Shown: positions 34,960-43,877 of the stretch, in pieces
How positions within the stretch are numbered: position 1 is the stretch's first letter
How the letters are laid out: every line of letters begins with the position of its first letter
Translations under genes and position numbers: made by a program
NCBI GenBank assembly: GCA_965207915.1
Contig: OZ242304.1
Location: 124,001-188,000 of the forward strand
Length of the DNA stretch: 64,000 bases
Reading direction: 5' to 3'
From: VXNJ01 sp009840625
GTDB taxonomy: Bacteria > Chloroflexota > UBA11872 > VXNJ01
The notes under the pieces: generated by a model
What the model saw: only the letters and a program-made list of their open reading frames with translations
The model's database searches: none
Told to the model about the DNA's origin: nothing

Positions 34960-36010
34960 CGGCTTCGCCCCGCTCCCGGATTCGCCCCAGGCGACGGCGG
35001 TACCGGTCCAGGGCCGGCGTGATTCCGGCGGGCGCGTAAAGCAGGACCAGCACCACCAGCGCGCCGATTGCAAAGTAGCGGACGTTGGCCAGGCCGATCG
35101 TTTCCAGCGCGGCCAGTATCGGGGCGCCGAGCGCTTCGGGCAGCAGTCCCAGGGCGTTGGGAGTAAATTGCGACCCGCTCCAAATGGCCCAGACGACGAA
35201 CGCGCCGGCTATCGGCCCGTAGAGTCGCCCGCTGCCGCCGACGACCAACATCGCCCAGATGATGAACGTGCCCAGCAGGGGCGTAAACGCTATCGGCGAG
35301 ATGGCGCGTATGTTGAACGCATAAAGGGCGCCGCCGATCGCCATGATGATCGCGCCGAGGACGAAGGCCTGCAGCTTGAACCGGAAGATGTCTTTCCCGC
35401 AGGCCTGAGCGGTGACCTCGTCCTCGCGGATCGCCCGCAGGACCCGCCCCCAGGGGGAGCGTACCAGCGTCCGCACGATCGCAAACAGAATCACGAAAAC
35501 GGCCAGAACGACTACCAGATAAACCCGGTCGTAATCCTGCGGCGCGGCCAGTTCGCCGAGTACGCGCGGAATCGTGTAGATGCCGCGGCTGCCGTTGCTG
35601 AGCCAGCTCTCGTTCAGAAAGAGCAGGCGCACGCTTTCCGCAATGCCCAGGGTCGCGATCGCCAGGTAATCGCCGCGCAGCCGGATCGTGATCGCCCCGA
35701 CCGCCACCGCCACCAGCGCCGCCACCAGCGACGCTGCCAGCAGCGCGATGGGGAACCAGAGATCGAACGGGGCGATCGCCGCTACCGCATCCAGCCGGTT
35801 CGCCAGGTCCCCCGCGTAAAGATAGTCCTCGCCCTGGTCGGGGAACGGCGGCCGGATCGTGACCAACGCTGCGGTGTAGGCGCCGAGCGCGAAGAATCCG
35901 GCCACGCCGATGTTGAAAAGGCCGGTGTAGCCCCAGTGCAGGTTCAGCCCCAGCGTGAATACCGAATAGACCCCGACCAGGATCAGGAATGCGGTCAGGT
36001 ACTCGAGCAT
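34949..36010 (-). CDS. livM: Branched-chain amino acid-type ABC permease, LivM
   Basis: Inner-membrane permease, 353 residues, about nine helices. LGLNLHWGYTGLFNIGVAGFFALGAYTAA is the LivM N-terminal signature, and LRGDYLAIATLGIAESVRL and AIREDEVTAQACGKDIFRFK follow as usual. Its ATG overlaps the livH stop by one base (TGATG), so translation is coupled. It is last in the operon, with the terminator at its stop codon. Substrate assignment to branched-chain amino acids is by family only. Confidence 0.93.
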   Translation of the reverse strand: MLEYLTAFLILVGVYSVFTLGLNLHWGYTGLFNIGVAGFFALGAYTAALVTIRPPFPDQGEDYLYAGDLANRLDAVAAIAPFDLWFPIALLAASLVAALVAVAVGAITIRLRGDYLAIATLGIAESVRLLFLNESWLSNGSRGIYTIPRVLGELAAPQDYDRVYLVVVLAVFVILFAIVRTLVRSPWGRVLRAIREDEVTAQACGKDIFRFKLQAFVLGAIIMAIGGALYAFNIRAISPIAFTPLLGTFIIWAMLVVGGSGRLYGPIAGAFVVWAIWSGSQFTPNALGLLPEALGAPILAALETIGLANVRYFAIGALVVLVLLYAPAGITPALDRYRRRLGRIRERGEAEPG

Positions 36011-37020
36011 CAGTCCCTTGCCCCGAGCAGTCCGTGAGGCCGGAACAGCAGAACCAGGACCATTACCAGAAACGCGATCGCCGGCTTGTAGGTCGGCAGC
36101 GCCCAGGCGGTCGACACCTCCATCGAGATTCCGATCAGCATCGCCCCCAGGAACGCCCCGTAGGGATTTCCGATGCCGCCGACGACCACCGCCGCAAAAA
36201 GCGGCACCAGCAACTGGAAGCCGATGGTGGGCTTGAGTTGCGAGGTGGCGTTGAAGATGACCAGCAGCACCCCGGCCGCGCCGGCCAGAAGACCGCCGAT
36301 GGCCCAGGTCCAGAGCAGCACCCGGTCGGTGTCGATCCCGCTGGCGCGGGCGAGATCCGGATTGTCCGAGGTGGCCCGCATCGCCTTGCCCGACTTGGTC
36401 CGGGTCAATAGCAGGTGCAGGCCGATTGCCAGCAGCAGCGCCGCACCGGCGACGAAGAGGTGATTGGGCGCGATGCTGATGCCGGCCGGCAGCGAATAGT
36501 GGTCGCGCCCCTCGTGCGGGTAATAACGCACCGGGGTGTCCCAGATCATCTGCACCACTCCGCGGACCGCTATGGCCAGGCCCAGCGAGGCGATCTCGAT
36601 CGTAACCAGGTTGGCGCGCCGCAGGCGCAGGCGCCGGAAGACCAGGATCTCCATCCCCACCGCCAGCGCGGCAACCCCGGCCATGCTGATCGGAATCGCC
36701 AGCAGCAGCGGAAACCCGAACGTGAAAGGCCCCAGACCGGCGTGCTCCGGCAGCACGCTCACCAGCAGGAAAAACGCCAGGTAGGCGCCGAAGGTCATCA
36801 TGTCGCCCTGGGCGATGTTGGCGAAACGGAGCACGCCGTAGATCAATGTGATCCCAATCGCGCCCAGCGCGAGGATGCTGCCCAGGAACATGCCGTTGAC
36901 CGCCAGATCAATCTGGCTGGCGGCGGCGGCCCCGAAGGCGATGGCGGCTACCAGCTGGGCGGCGCGGCTCAGGCGGCGCGCCGCCGGGCTTGCGAGCACC
37001 CGCAGGATTGCGGCCAGCAC
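36010..37020 (-). CDS. livH: Branched-chain amino acid-type ABC permease, LivH
   Basis: 336 residues. Helices and motifs typical of LivH: VNGMFLGSILALGAIGITLIYGVLRFANIAQGDMMTFGAY, GKAMRATSDNPDLARASGID and VVVGGIGNPYGAFLGAMLIG. The N-terminal about 30 residues (RVLASPAARRLSRAAQLVA) extend beyond the usual start. GTG 37020 begins 6 bases after the livF stop. It pairs with LivM to form the transmembrane channel. Confidence 0.93.
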   Translation of the reverse strand: MLAAILRVLASPAARRLSRAAQLVAAIAFGAAAASQIDLAVNGMFLGSILALGAIGITLIYGVLRFANIAQGDMMTFGAYLAFFLLVSVLPEHAGLGPFTFGFPLLLAIPISMAGVAALAVGMEILVFRRLRLRRANLVTIEIASLGLAIAVRGVVQMIWDTPVRYYPHEGRDHYSLPAGISIAPNHLFVAGAALLLAIGLHLLLTRTKSGKAMRATSDNPDLARASGIDTDRVLLWTWAIGGLLAGAAGVLLVIFNATSQLKPTIGFQLLVPLFAAVVVGGIGNPYGAFLGAMLIGISMEVSTAWALPTYKPAIAFLVMVLVLLFRPHGLLGARD

Positions 37021-37026
37021 CGCGGT

Positions 37027-37734
37027 TCAGGCCCTTCCCAGATAGAGCAGGCCGACCTGCTCGTCGGCGGCAAGCTGGGGCCCGGGAGCCTCCATCCGCA
37101 CCTGGCCCGTCGCCAGCACGTAACCGCGGTGCGATATCGCCAGCGCCTGCTTTGTGCGGTGTTCGATCATCAGGATCGCCACGCCGGTGGAATTGATCCG
37201 TTCCACCATGTCGAAAACGGATAGGGCCAACCGCGGTGAGAGCCCCGCCGACGGCTCGTCCAAAAGCAGCAGCCGCGGTTCGAGCATCAGCGCGCGGGCA
37301 ACCGCCATCATCTGGCGCTGGCCGCCCGAGAGCGATCCGGCCGGCACCGAACGCCGGTCGGCCAGGTCCGGGAATAGGTCGAACATCTCCGCGATGCGCT
37401 CGCGGATTCCGCCCTTGCGCAGGTAGCCGCCCATCTCCAAGTTCTCCAGCACCGTCAGTCGGGGGAAGACGTTGTCGGTTTGCGGGACGTAGCAGATGCC
37501 CAGCGGGATGCGCAGGTCGGGACGCAGGTCATTGATTCGGCGACCGTCGAAGCGGATCGACCCGTGGGTGGCGGGCACGATTCCAACCAGTGCCTTCATG
37601 AGGGTCGATTTGCCGGACCCGTTGGGACCGATGATCGTGACGATTTCGCCCTCGTCGATAGCCAGGTCGGCGCCGTGAACGATTTCGGTATCGCCGTATC
37701 CGGCGCGCAGCTCCGCGACCTCCAGCAAAGCCAT
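37027..37734 (-). CDS. livF: Branched-chain amino acid-type ABC ATPase, LivF
   Basis: 235 residues. Walker A GPNGSGKST, signature LSGGQRQMMAVARAL and Walker B LLLLDEPSAGLSP are intact, and the start LLEVAELRAGYGDTEIVHG is LivF-like. ATG 37734 lies 3 bases after the livG stop. It forms the ATPase heterodimer with LivG on the cytoplasmic face. Confidence 0.94.
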   Translation of the reverse strand: MALLEVAELRAGYGDTEIVHGADLAIDEGEIVTIIGPNGSGKSTLMKALVGIVPATHGSIRFDGRRINDLRPDLRIPLGICYVPQTDNVFPRLTVLENLEMGGYLRKGGIRERIAEMFDLFPDLADRRSVPAGSLSGGQRQMMAVARALMLEPRLLLLDEPSAGLSPRLALSVFDMVERINSTGVAILMIEHRTKQALAISHRGYVLATGQVRMEAPGPQLAADEQVGLLYLGRA

Positions 37735-37737
37735 TTG

Positions 37738-38502
37738 CTAGCCGCCCAGGTAGGCGTCGATCACGCGCTGATCGCGCTGCACCGAATCCGGCGGACCCTG
37801 GGTGAGAACCGAGCCCTGCTCCATGACGATTACGTGATCGCAGAGCCTGCCGATCAATCCCATGTCGTGTTCGATTAGCAGGAAGGTGATGCCTAGCTCG
37901 TCGCGGGCGCGGCGGATCCCGCCTTCAAGGCGCCTTAGCAGGGTCGGGTTCACGCCGGCCCCGGGTTCGTCCAGCAACACCAGCTCGGGGTCGGCCATCA
38001 ACGTCCGGGCCAGTTCCAGGAGCTTCTTCTGCCCGCCGGAGAGGCTGCCGGCATCGAGGTCGGCAACTTCGCTCAGGCCGGTGAAATCCAGTACCTGTCG
38101 GGCCCGATCCGCGATCTCGCGTTCCTGTCTTTTGATCGTCCAGGGGGTCAGCATCACCCGCCAAATGCTCTCGCCGGCCTGGGCGGACGGAACCAGCATC
38201 AGGTTCTCCAGCACGCTCATGCGCTTGAGTTCGCGCGGCACCTGGAACGTGCGCACGATTCCGGCCCCGAATATCAGGTGCGGGGGCAGGCCCTCGATTC
38301 GCCGATCGCGAAAGCTGACCTGTCCCGCGGTCGGCTTGTGAAAACCCGCGATCAAATTGAAGACCGTGGTCTTGCCGGCCCCGTTGGGTCCGATCAGGCC
38401 GGTGATCGAACCTTTTTCGACTTCGATCGCGCAGTCGTTGACCGCCCGCACGCCGCCGAAGTCCATGACTAGGCCGCGCGCGTTCAGGATCGGTCCGGCC
38501 AT
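37738..38502 (-). CDS. livG: Branched-chain amino acid-type ABC ATPase, LivG
   Basis: 254 residues. Walker A GPNGAGKTT, signature LSGGQKKLLELARTL, Walker B LVLLDEPGAGVNP and the LivG-specific long helical insert before the signature are present. ATG 38502 opens the operon livGFHM. The upstream 310 bp is a divergent intergenic region shared with an aldo/keto reductase, so the operon promoter should lie there. Confidence 0.94.
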   Translation of the reverse strand: MAGPILNARGLVMDFGGVRAVNDCAIEVEKGSITGLIGPNGAGKTTVFNLIAGFHKPTAGQVSFRDRRIEGLPPHLIFGAGIVRTFQVPRELKRMSVLENLMLVPSAQAGESIWRVMLTPWTIKRQEREIADRARQVLDFTGLSEVADLDAGSLSGGQKKLLELARTLMADPELVLLDEPGAGVNPTLLRRLEGGIRRARDELGITFLLIEHDMGLIGRLCDHVIVMEQGSVLTQGPPDSVQRDQRVIDAYLGG

Positions 38503-38812
38503 GGCGGGCGATTAGGACGCGGTGGTCCGCCGACGGCCGTTGGCGGAGCGGATTTGGGGTTCGGCGCGGGCGACGGCCATTTCAATCCTGACTCTGGCGC
38601 AGCGATTCGGCGGCGGTTCCGTGTCCACCTTAATTGAATCTTTCCGACTTCCCGCGCAGCCCGGCCGTCCGAGTACGGCCTCCGGGTCCCCGGCGACCCG
38701 CCGCCGCCCGGTTTCGCCGCGCGCGCAGCCCCGGGTTTTGCGGCGGCAATCTAAATTTGGAAAGTACTGTCGCCGCGATGCGGCAGCGCTACAGACTTGG
38801 GGGAGGCCGGGC
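38503..38812. other. 310-bp divergent intergenic region between livG and aldo/keto reductase
   Basis: No credible gene is present. It holds a hairpin-like repeat GGCCGT-(6 nt)-ACGGCC at 38663-38680 and an AT-rich patch (CTAAATTTGGAAAG, about 38751-38764) 50 bp before the reductase start, the likeliest promoter area on that side. I see no clean -35/-10 pair. Confidence 0.4.
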
Positions 38813-39718
38813 ATGGGCAACGATCTGCCGACGGCGGAATTGGGCCAGACCGGCATGCGGGTATCGCGGCTCGGCTTCGGCACCGCGCTCTGGCGGTCCG
38901 AACGGCCGTACTGGACCGAAGAATCCGCGCACGCGGTGTACAAAGCGGCCCTTGACGCGGGCATCGATTTCATAGACACGGCATTCGACTACGCGTTCGC
39001 CGAGGAGTGGATCGGCAGCGGGTTGGGCAATCGCTACGGGGAATTCGCACTCGCCACCAAGTGCGGCTGCACCAATACGAGACCGACGCAGAACAATTCC
39101 GACCACCTCTGGACGCGTGAGAACTTCCACTACAACATCGACGTGAGCCTGGAGCGCCTGGAGCGCGAAAGCGTCGACATTCTGCAGCCGCACAATCCAA
39201 CCGTTGCCGAATTCGAGGGAGGCGATTTGGGACGCGCGCTGTCGGAAATCCGCGATGCCGGCAAGGCCCGCCACATCGGTATTTCAACCACCCTGCCGCA
39301 CCTTCCAGTTTTCCTGGAGATGGGGATATTTGCGACGATGCAGATCCCCTACTCGGCGCTCGAACGCGAACACGAGGATTGGATCACGAAGGTGGCCGAT
39401 TCCGGTGTAGGCACGATCATCCGCGGCGGAATCGCCCAGGGCGAGGGCGACACGCGGCAACCGGCTGCCAAATGGGATCAGTTCGCGCGCGCCGGCCTTG
39501 ACGAGCTGCGCCAGGACGGCGAGAGTCGGTCCGCGTTCGTACTGCGGTTCACGCTATCGCACCCGCACATCCACACCATCATCGTCGGGACCTCGCGGGC
39601 CGAACACCTTGCCGAGAACGTCGCCGCGGTGCGCAGCGGGCCGCTGTCGGCGGACGTGTACGCCGAGGCCAAGGCCCGTCTGGACGCGATCGGCCAGTCG
39701 CCGTCCCCGGTCGGCTGA
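38813..39718 (+). CDS. Aldo/keto reductase
   Basis: NADPH-dependent TIM-barrel oxidoreductase, 301 residues. The tetrad is complete: Asp and Tyr in FIDTAFDYAF, Lys in ATKCG and His in ILQPHNPT. The GTSRAEHLAENV region binds NADPH. GKARHIGIST is standard. ATG 38813 has GGGGGAGG upstream; the longer open frame to 38522 crosses the intergenic region and lacks family similarity. The substrate is unknown. A hairpin follows the stop. Confidence 0.92.
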   Translation: MGNDLPTAELGQTGMRVSRLGFGTALWRSERPYWTEESAHAVYKAALDAGIDFIDTAFDYAFAEEWIGSGLGNRYGEFALATKCGCTNTRPTQNNSDHLWTRENFHYNIDVSLERLERESVDILQPHNPTVAEFEGGDLGRALSEIRDAGKARHIGISTTLPHLPVFLEMGIFATMQIPYSALEREHEDWITKVADSGVGTIIRGGIAQGEGDTRQPAAKWDQFARAGLDELRQDGESRSAFVLRFTLSHPHIHTIIVGTSRAEHLAENVAAVRSGPLSADVYAEAKARLDAIGQSPSPVG

Positions 39719-39731
39719 TTCATCTCCGGCA

Positions 39732-39761
39732 AACCCGGTCCAAATGCGTCGGGCCCGGGTT
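39732..39761 (+). terminator. Hairpin after the aldo/keto reductase gene
   Basis: AACCCGG (39732-39738) and CCGGGTT (39755-39761) pair across 16 nt, starting 14 bp after the stop. A short TT ends the arm and no long T-run follows, so termination is plausible but weak. Confidence 0.35.
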
Positions 39762-39864
39762 CGATGCGCCGGCGAATTGAGACGGCGCCCGCTCGTTTGC
39801 TCGATTCGGGCGGCCGGCGGTTCCCGGTCGTGACCGGCGCGCCGATCCTCCGGGGGGTCGCCCG

Positions 39865-41142
39865 GTGATCCGAGAGGTTATCTCCGGCGCCTACCTGCGC
39901 GGGTCCGGCGCGCTGCGTCACCGCGACTTTCGTTGGGTCCTGCTGGGCGGCCTCAGCGGCCAGTCGGCCTACTGGGCGCTGATCATCGCCCGCGGGGTGT
40001 TCATCCTGGCGGCTACCGGGTCCTCGGGGCTGGTCGGGCTGGCCACGTTCGCCGCGATGGCGCCGCGCTTTATCGTTCCGCCGCTGTCCGGGTACGTGTC
40101 CGACCGATTCGACCGACGCACCGTCCTGGCGGCCGCCTACGGATTCCAGCTGGGTCACGCGGTCCTGCTTTCGGCGCTTGCGCTCACCGATTCGATCGAG
40201 GTCTGGCAAATCGTTGCCCTGGCCCTGATTGACGGATCGTTCCGGACATTCCAGATAACCGCCACCCAGAGCCTTATTCCAAACCTGGTACCGCGCAACC
40301 TGCTACTAAACGCGGTGGCGTTGAATCAACTGGCGATTCAGGGCTCGCGCTTGGTCGGACCGGCGGTCATCGCCCCGCTGCTGCTGTTGCAGGGGCCGCA
40401 GGCGGCATTCGTGGCCAGCATATTTCTCTATGCATTCGGCATTGCCAGCGTGATGGCGATACGCGTCAGGTCATCGGGTGAACTCACCGGCGGAGAGAAA
40501 TTGGCCGCCAGCCTCTGGGCCGCCTACCGGTTCGTCTGGGGCAACCGGCCGCTGCGCTGGCTGTTCATCCTGGTCGCTCTGCACTGCGCCATGACGATGT
40601 CATTCGAGTCGATGCTGCCGGTCCTGGCGCGCGACGCCCTGGGTGAGGCAACCGCGAGCGTTTCCTACCTGATGATGGGCGTCGGCGGCGGAGCCGTCGT
40701 CGGGGTGGTGATTGTTGCCGGACTGCAGAGCGCGGCCCTGCGCGGACAGGCGCTGCTGGTGACGGGATTGCTCAGCGGGGCATCGATGGTCCTGCTGGCG
40801 GTCTCCTCGAACGTGACCGTGGCGATCGTCGGGGCGGCGGCGATGGGCGGCTCGCAGGCGGCGTTCATGGCGATCGGCATCGCCATGATCCAATCGCTGG
40901 CCCCGGACGGGATGCGGGGCCGCATAACCGGCCTGGAGCAGATCAACATCGGCGGCAACATGGCGGTCCTGAATCTGGTCAACGGTATCGCCGCCGACGC
41001 GGTCGGCGCTCCGGCCGTCCTTACCGTCATGGGGACCGGGTTCGTCGCGGTGGTTTTCATCAGCCTGGCCGTCGCCACGCTGCGGGCGATCTACTCCGGC
41101 GCGCTCCGTGCCGCATCGGGATCAGTGGCGGTCCACGCCTGA
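39865..41142 (+). CDS. MFS transporter (12-helix, MFS_3-like)
   Basis: 425 residues, 12 predicted helices. The loop 2-3 signature appears as GYVSDRFDRRTVLAAAYG and the N-half SLIPNLVPRNLLLNAVALNQLAIQGSRLVGPAV is typical of the enterobactin-exporter/MFS_3 group, which exports siderophores, drugs or metabolites. GTG 39865 begins a short amphipathic segment before helix 1. It stands between the reductase and the convergent sugar operon. The substrate cannot be told from sequence. Confidence 0.9.
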   Translation: MIREVISGAYLRGSGALRHRDFRWVLLGGLSGQSAYWALIIARGVFILAATGSSGLVGLATFAAMAPRFIVPPLSGYVSDRFDRRTVLAAAYGFQLGHAVLLSALALTDSIEVWQIVALALIDGSFRTFQITATQSLIPNLVPRNLLLNAVALNQLAIQGSRLVGPAVIAPLLLLQGPQAAFVASIFLYAFGIASVMAIRVRSSGELTGGEKLAASLWAAYRFVWGNRPLRWLFILVALHCAMTMSFESMLPVLARDALGEATASVSYLMMGVGGGAVVGVVIVAGLQSAALRGQALLVTGLLSGASMVLLAVSSNVTVAIVGAAAMGGSQAAFMAIGIAMIQSLAPDGMRGRITGLEQINIGGNMAVLNLVNGIAADAVGAPAVLTVMGTGFVAVVFISLAVATLRAIYSGALRAASGSVAVHA

Positions 41143-41164
41143 GGCCTCGGTTCGAATTCCCGGT

Positions 41165-42049
41165 TCAAATCCGATAGAGCCTTTCGGCGTTGCCGGCGTG
41201 CAGGGCGGTCCGGTCGCCCTCGCTCAGCCCGGCGGTTATCTCGGCGTAGGCGGCAACGACCGCTTCGTAGCTGCTAAAGAGGCTGTCGACCGGCCAGTTC
41301 GTACCGAAAAAGCAACGCTCGACGCCGAAGGTTTCGATGCAGTATTCGATGAACGGCCGGATTGAATCGGTGCTCCATTCGTGGTCGGTCATCCCCAGTC
41401 CGGAGAGCTTGCACCAGACGTTGCCGGCCCCGGCCGCGGTGGCCATTCCGCGGCGCCAGTCGGCGATGTACTCGCGCGTCCGCCCCCGCGGCGAGCCGGT
41501 GTGGTCGACCACCATCTGCAGTTCCGGATGACGCTCGGCGATCGAGCGAACCCGGGCCATGTGTTCCCAGGTCACATTCATGCTTGCGATCAGGCCCATC
41601 TCCTCGAGCAGCGCGAACCCGCGCAGAGTGGCCGGGTCGTCAAGCCGATCGGCCACTTCGAAATCCCTGACTCCGCGCATGTTGGCAAACCGGCAGTGCC
41701 TCTGCAGCGTCGTCTCGGCGTCGGCGCTCGAGAGGTCGGCGGCGGCGATGATGCCGTGCGGGAAACCGGTGCGGTCGGCCGCTTCCTGGAGCCAGGCGGT
41801 TTCGGCAACCGGATCGGGCGAGCCGATCGCGGCCTGGACGTGGACGGCTTTGGCCACGTTGAAGGGGCGCGTCAATTCGATAAAGTCCTCGGCCAGGAAA
41901 TTTCGTTCGCCGAGCGTGCGCACGCGGGTCCCCAGCGTCGGGTGAACCACGTCCGGACCCCAGTGCGAATAGACCAGTTCGGGGTGTTGCATGTCGTAGT
42001 AGTGAACATGCGAATCAACGAATCGCGGCAGACTCACGGATCGCTCCAT
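41165..42049 (-). CDS. Amidohydrolase 2 family protein, L-fuconolactonase-like
   Basis: Metal-dependent TIM-barrel hydrolase, 294 residues. FVDSHVHYYD carries the HxH pair. KAVHVQA, VVDHTGSPRG and FGTNWPVDSLF supply further ligands (His, His, Asp) in the order seen in L-fucono-1,5-lactonases and related lactone hydrolases. ATG 42049 follows rhaM by 78 bp, and it is the last gene of the operon. With a dehydrogenase and a sugar mutarotase upstream, hydrolysis of an aldonolactone is the natural reading. The exact sugar is not determined. Confidence 0.9.
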   Translation of the reverse strand: MERSVSLPRFVDSHVHYYDMQHPELVYSHWGPDVVHPTLGTRVRTLGERNFLAEDFIELTRPFNVAKAVHVQAAIGSPDPVAETAWLQEAADRTGFPHGIIAAADLSSADAETTLQRHCRFANMRGVRDFEVADRLDDPATLRGFALLEEMGLIASMNVTWEHMARVRSIAERHPELQMVVDHTGSPRGRTREYIADWRRGMATAAGAGNVWCKLSGLGMTDHEWSTDSIRPFIEYCIETFGVERCFFGTNWPVDSLFSSYEAVVAAYAEITAGLSEGDRTALHAGNAERLYRI

Positions 42050-42127
42050 TGCATTGGTCGCGCTTTTGGGATGGTACCGCGACCGTTTCTCCGGATCAGC
42101 TCCCGGATTTCCGGCCGGTAACCGGAG

Positions 42128-42460
42128 TCAGTCAAGAAAAAAGACCTGCTCCAGCTCCAGCATGCGCTGGTCGGGGTGGCCCGGCGGGCCCTCGAAGAAT
42201 TCGGCCATGAATTCCTGCCAGTGGGTATTTACCTCCTCGTCGGCCATCCCGGCAAGGCTTTCAGCAAAGCTCTCATCAGCCTCGAAATAGCCGAACAGCA
42301 ATCCGTCGGGGGTCATGAACAGCGAGTAGTTTCGCCAACCGTGCCGGCGCAATGCGGACAGCATATCCGGCCAGACCGCGCGGTGGTGACGCTTGTACTC
42401 GTCGATCCGGTCTTCACGTACCTTGAGGAGGAACCCGACGCGCTGCACTTTCCCGGTCAA
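42128..42460 (-). CDS. rhaM: L-rhamnose mutarotase (RhaM family)
   Basis: 110 residues, full length for the family. RVGFLLKVREDRIDEYKRHHRAVWPDML, NYSLFM and the C-terminal LEQVFFLD match RhaM, including the Tyr, His and Trp of the anomer-binding site. It interconverts alpha and beta pyranoses of L-rhamnose and, in some members, L-fucose. Its ATG overlaps the end of the upstream dehydrogenase by 4 bases (ATGA), so the two are translationally coupled. Confidence 0.92.
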   Translation of the reverse strand: MTGKVQRVGFLLKVREDRIDEYKRHHRAVWPDMLSALRRHGWRNYSLFMTPDGLLFGYFEADESFAESLAGMADEEVNTHWQEFMAEFFEGPPGHPDQRMLELEQVFFLD

Positions 42461-43551
42461 TCTCCTGGACGGGCGGGGATCCGGGCGGTCCGGCCTTCGG
42501 CCGAGGACCGGTAACCGGCTTCGAGGAATTCGACCACCCGGGCGCCGACGGTGCCCGGCGCGCGGTTCTCGCCTCCCTTGCCGATCAGGTCGACCAGCGC
42601 CCTGGCCGGAGCGTGCTGGGGATAGAGTTCGTCCCCGGTCAGATCCGCGAAGTCCTCCGACGTCCCGTCATGGTAGCTGACCCGCAGCACGCCGCCGGTC
42701 AGGTCCTGCTCGATGATCCCCGCGCTGCCGAAGTAGGTGTTGGCCTGGAGCGGTGACTGGTGGGGACGGACCCCTCCGGTGGATCCCATCGCCCCGACGC
42801 CGCCGTTACTGAGGCGATACGAGAAGGCGTCCGCCAGGTCGACGGCGAGATCGAAGTTCTCGACGAACCCGGTGACCTCGACCGCGTGCAGGCCGGTCAC
42901 CCAGAGCACCATTCCCATCGGATGCGTGACCTGGAGAACGCCCTGTCCGCCCCCGGCGATCGCCGGATCGGAGTAAGTCGAAGGCTCGGGGCCGGTGACC
43001 GGGAACTGGAAATGGTCGACATAATCTTGCGGGCGTCCCCGCAGGTACGATTCGACCATCGTGGCGAACAGCCCCGAAACAAACTGGATTTCCCCCAGCC
43101 GGCCCGACCTGACGATTTCGTGGGCGGCCTTAGCGTGGCGGGTGAAGTGAAACGTGTAGCCGACCATAAGGTGCAGGCCCCCGGCCGCGGCCCGATCCAC
43201 CAGGTCCCAGGCCTCGTGCGCGTGCAGGGTCATCGGTTTTTCCACCAAGACGCTAACGCCCGCGTCCAGGGCATCGCGGGCGACCTGGTAGTGGTAGGCG
43301 TGCTGGACCGCGACCACGACGCCGTCGAGGCCCGCCGCAAGCAGTTCGCGGTGGTCGGTGAAGCGGCCGGGGATGTCGTAAAAATCGGCGGCCCGCTGGA
43401 GCTTTTCCGGCTTCAGGTCGCAAATCCCCACCAGGTCGGCCGCCGGGTAGTTCAAGAGGCTGGGGATATGGTGTTGGGTTGCCCACCACCCGGTGCCGAT
43501 CACCCCGATTCGCGCGCGCACCCCGTGACTCCTAGCGGATTTCCGGCTCAT
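42457..43551 (-). CDS. Gfo/Idh/MocA-family oxidoreductase
   Basis: NAD(P)-dependent sugar dehydrogenase-like protein, 364 residues. IGVIGTGWWATQHHIPSLL binds the dinucleotide, VLVEKPMTLH has the catalytic EKP motif, and HFQFPVTGPEPSTYSDPAIAGGGQGVLQVTHPMGMVLW contains the GGG...H region of the C-terminal domain. The protein start is ATG 43551. It heads an operon with rhaM and the lactonase-like gene, which suggests oxidation of an L-deoxysugar at C1 followed by lactone opening. No sugar-acid dehydratase is adjacent, so the pathway is incomplete here. Confidence 0.92.
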   Translation of the reverse strand: MSRKSARSHGVRARIGVIGTGWWATQHHIPSLLNYPAADLVGICDLKPEKLQRAADFYDIPGRFTDHRELLAAGLDGVVVAVQHAYHYQVARDALDAGVSVLVEKPMTLHAHEAWDLVDRAAAGGLHLMVGYTFHFTRHAKAAHEIVRSGRLGEIQFVSGLFATMVESYLRGRPQDYVDHFQFPVTGPEPSTYSDPAIAGGGQGVLQVTHPMGMVLWVTGLHAVEVTGFVENFDLAVDLADAFSYRLSNGGVGAMGSTGGVRPHQSPLQANTYFGSAGIIEQDLTGGVLRVSYHDGTSEDFADLTGDELYPQHAPARALVDLIGKGGENRAPGTVGARVVEFLEAGYRSSAEGRTARIPARPGD

Positions 43552-43877
43552 GCCAATTTTGTCCGCCGCGGCGGCTAACGGCCGTCAATCGCTCGGTTTT
43601 CAGGAATCCGCCGCAATTGGCTTTCAAGCGCTGGCGCCGCCGATTGCTGGGGGTCGATCTCCGGGGCGGCTTCTCCGCTAGCGGTCTTCTAGTCGCTCCC
43701 GAAGGGCAACTCGGCCTATGGCAACCGGCCCGCCTCGCTGTCCGGAGCGGCCTTTGCCAGAACCATCACCCGCATTACGCGATGCCCCTCAACAATTGCC
43801 ATTCGAGATCCTTGCCCCAATCATTCCCTCCGTGCGCACAATCAAACTTGGACAGTTGCCGGAAATCGGAGGCGGGG
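43552..43877. other. 326-bp divergent region, no gene seen
   Basis: Separates the Gfo/Idh operon from a small membrane-protein gene. The open frame that crosses it on the plus strand lacks domain-like composition. Promoters for both directions must lie here, but I find no convincing hexamers, tRNA or repeat. Confidence 0.4.

Noticed and set aside
38589..38812. Possible tRNA in the livG/aldo-keto reductase gap
   Set aside because: I checked both strands for a GGTTCNANNCC T-arm and a 7-bp acceptor stem and found neither; only a short hairpin remains.
41151..41168. GGTTCGAATTCC and GGTTCAAATCC resembling a tRNA T-arm
   Set aside because: The site lies in a 22-bp gap between two coding genes. 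No acceptor, D or anticodon stems can form around it.
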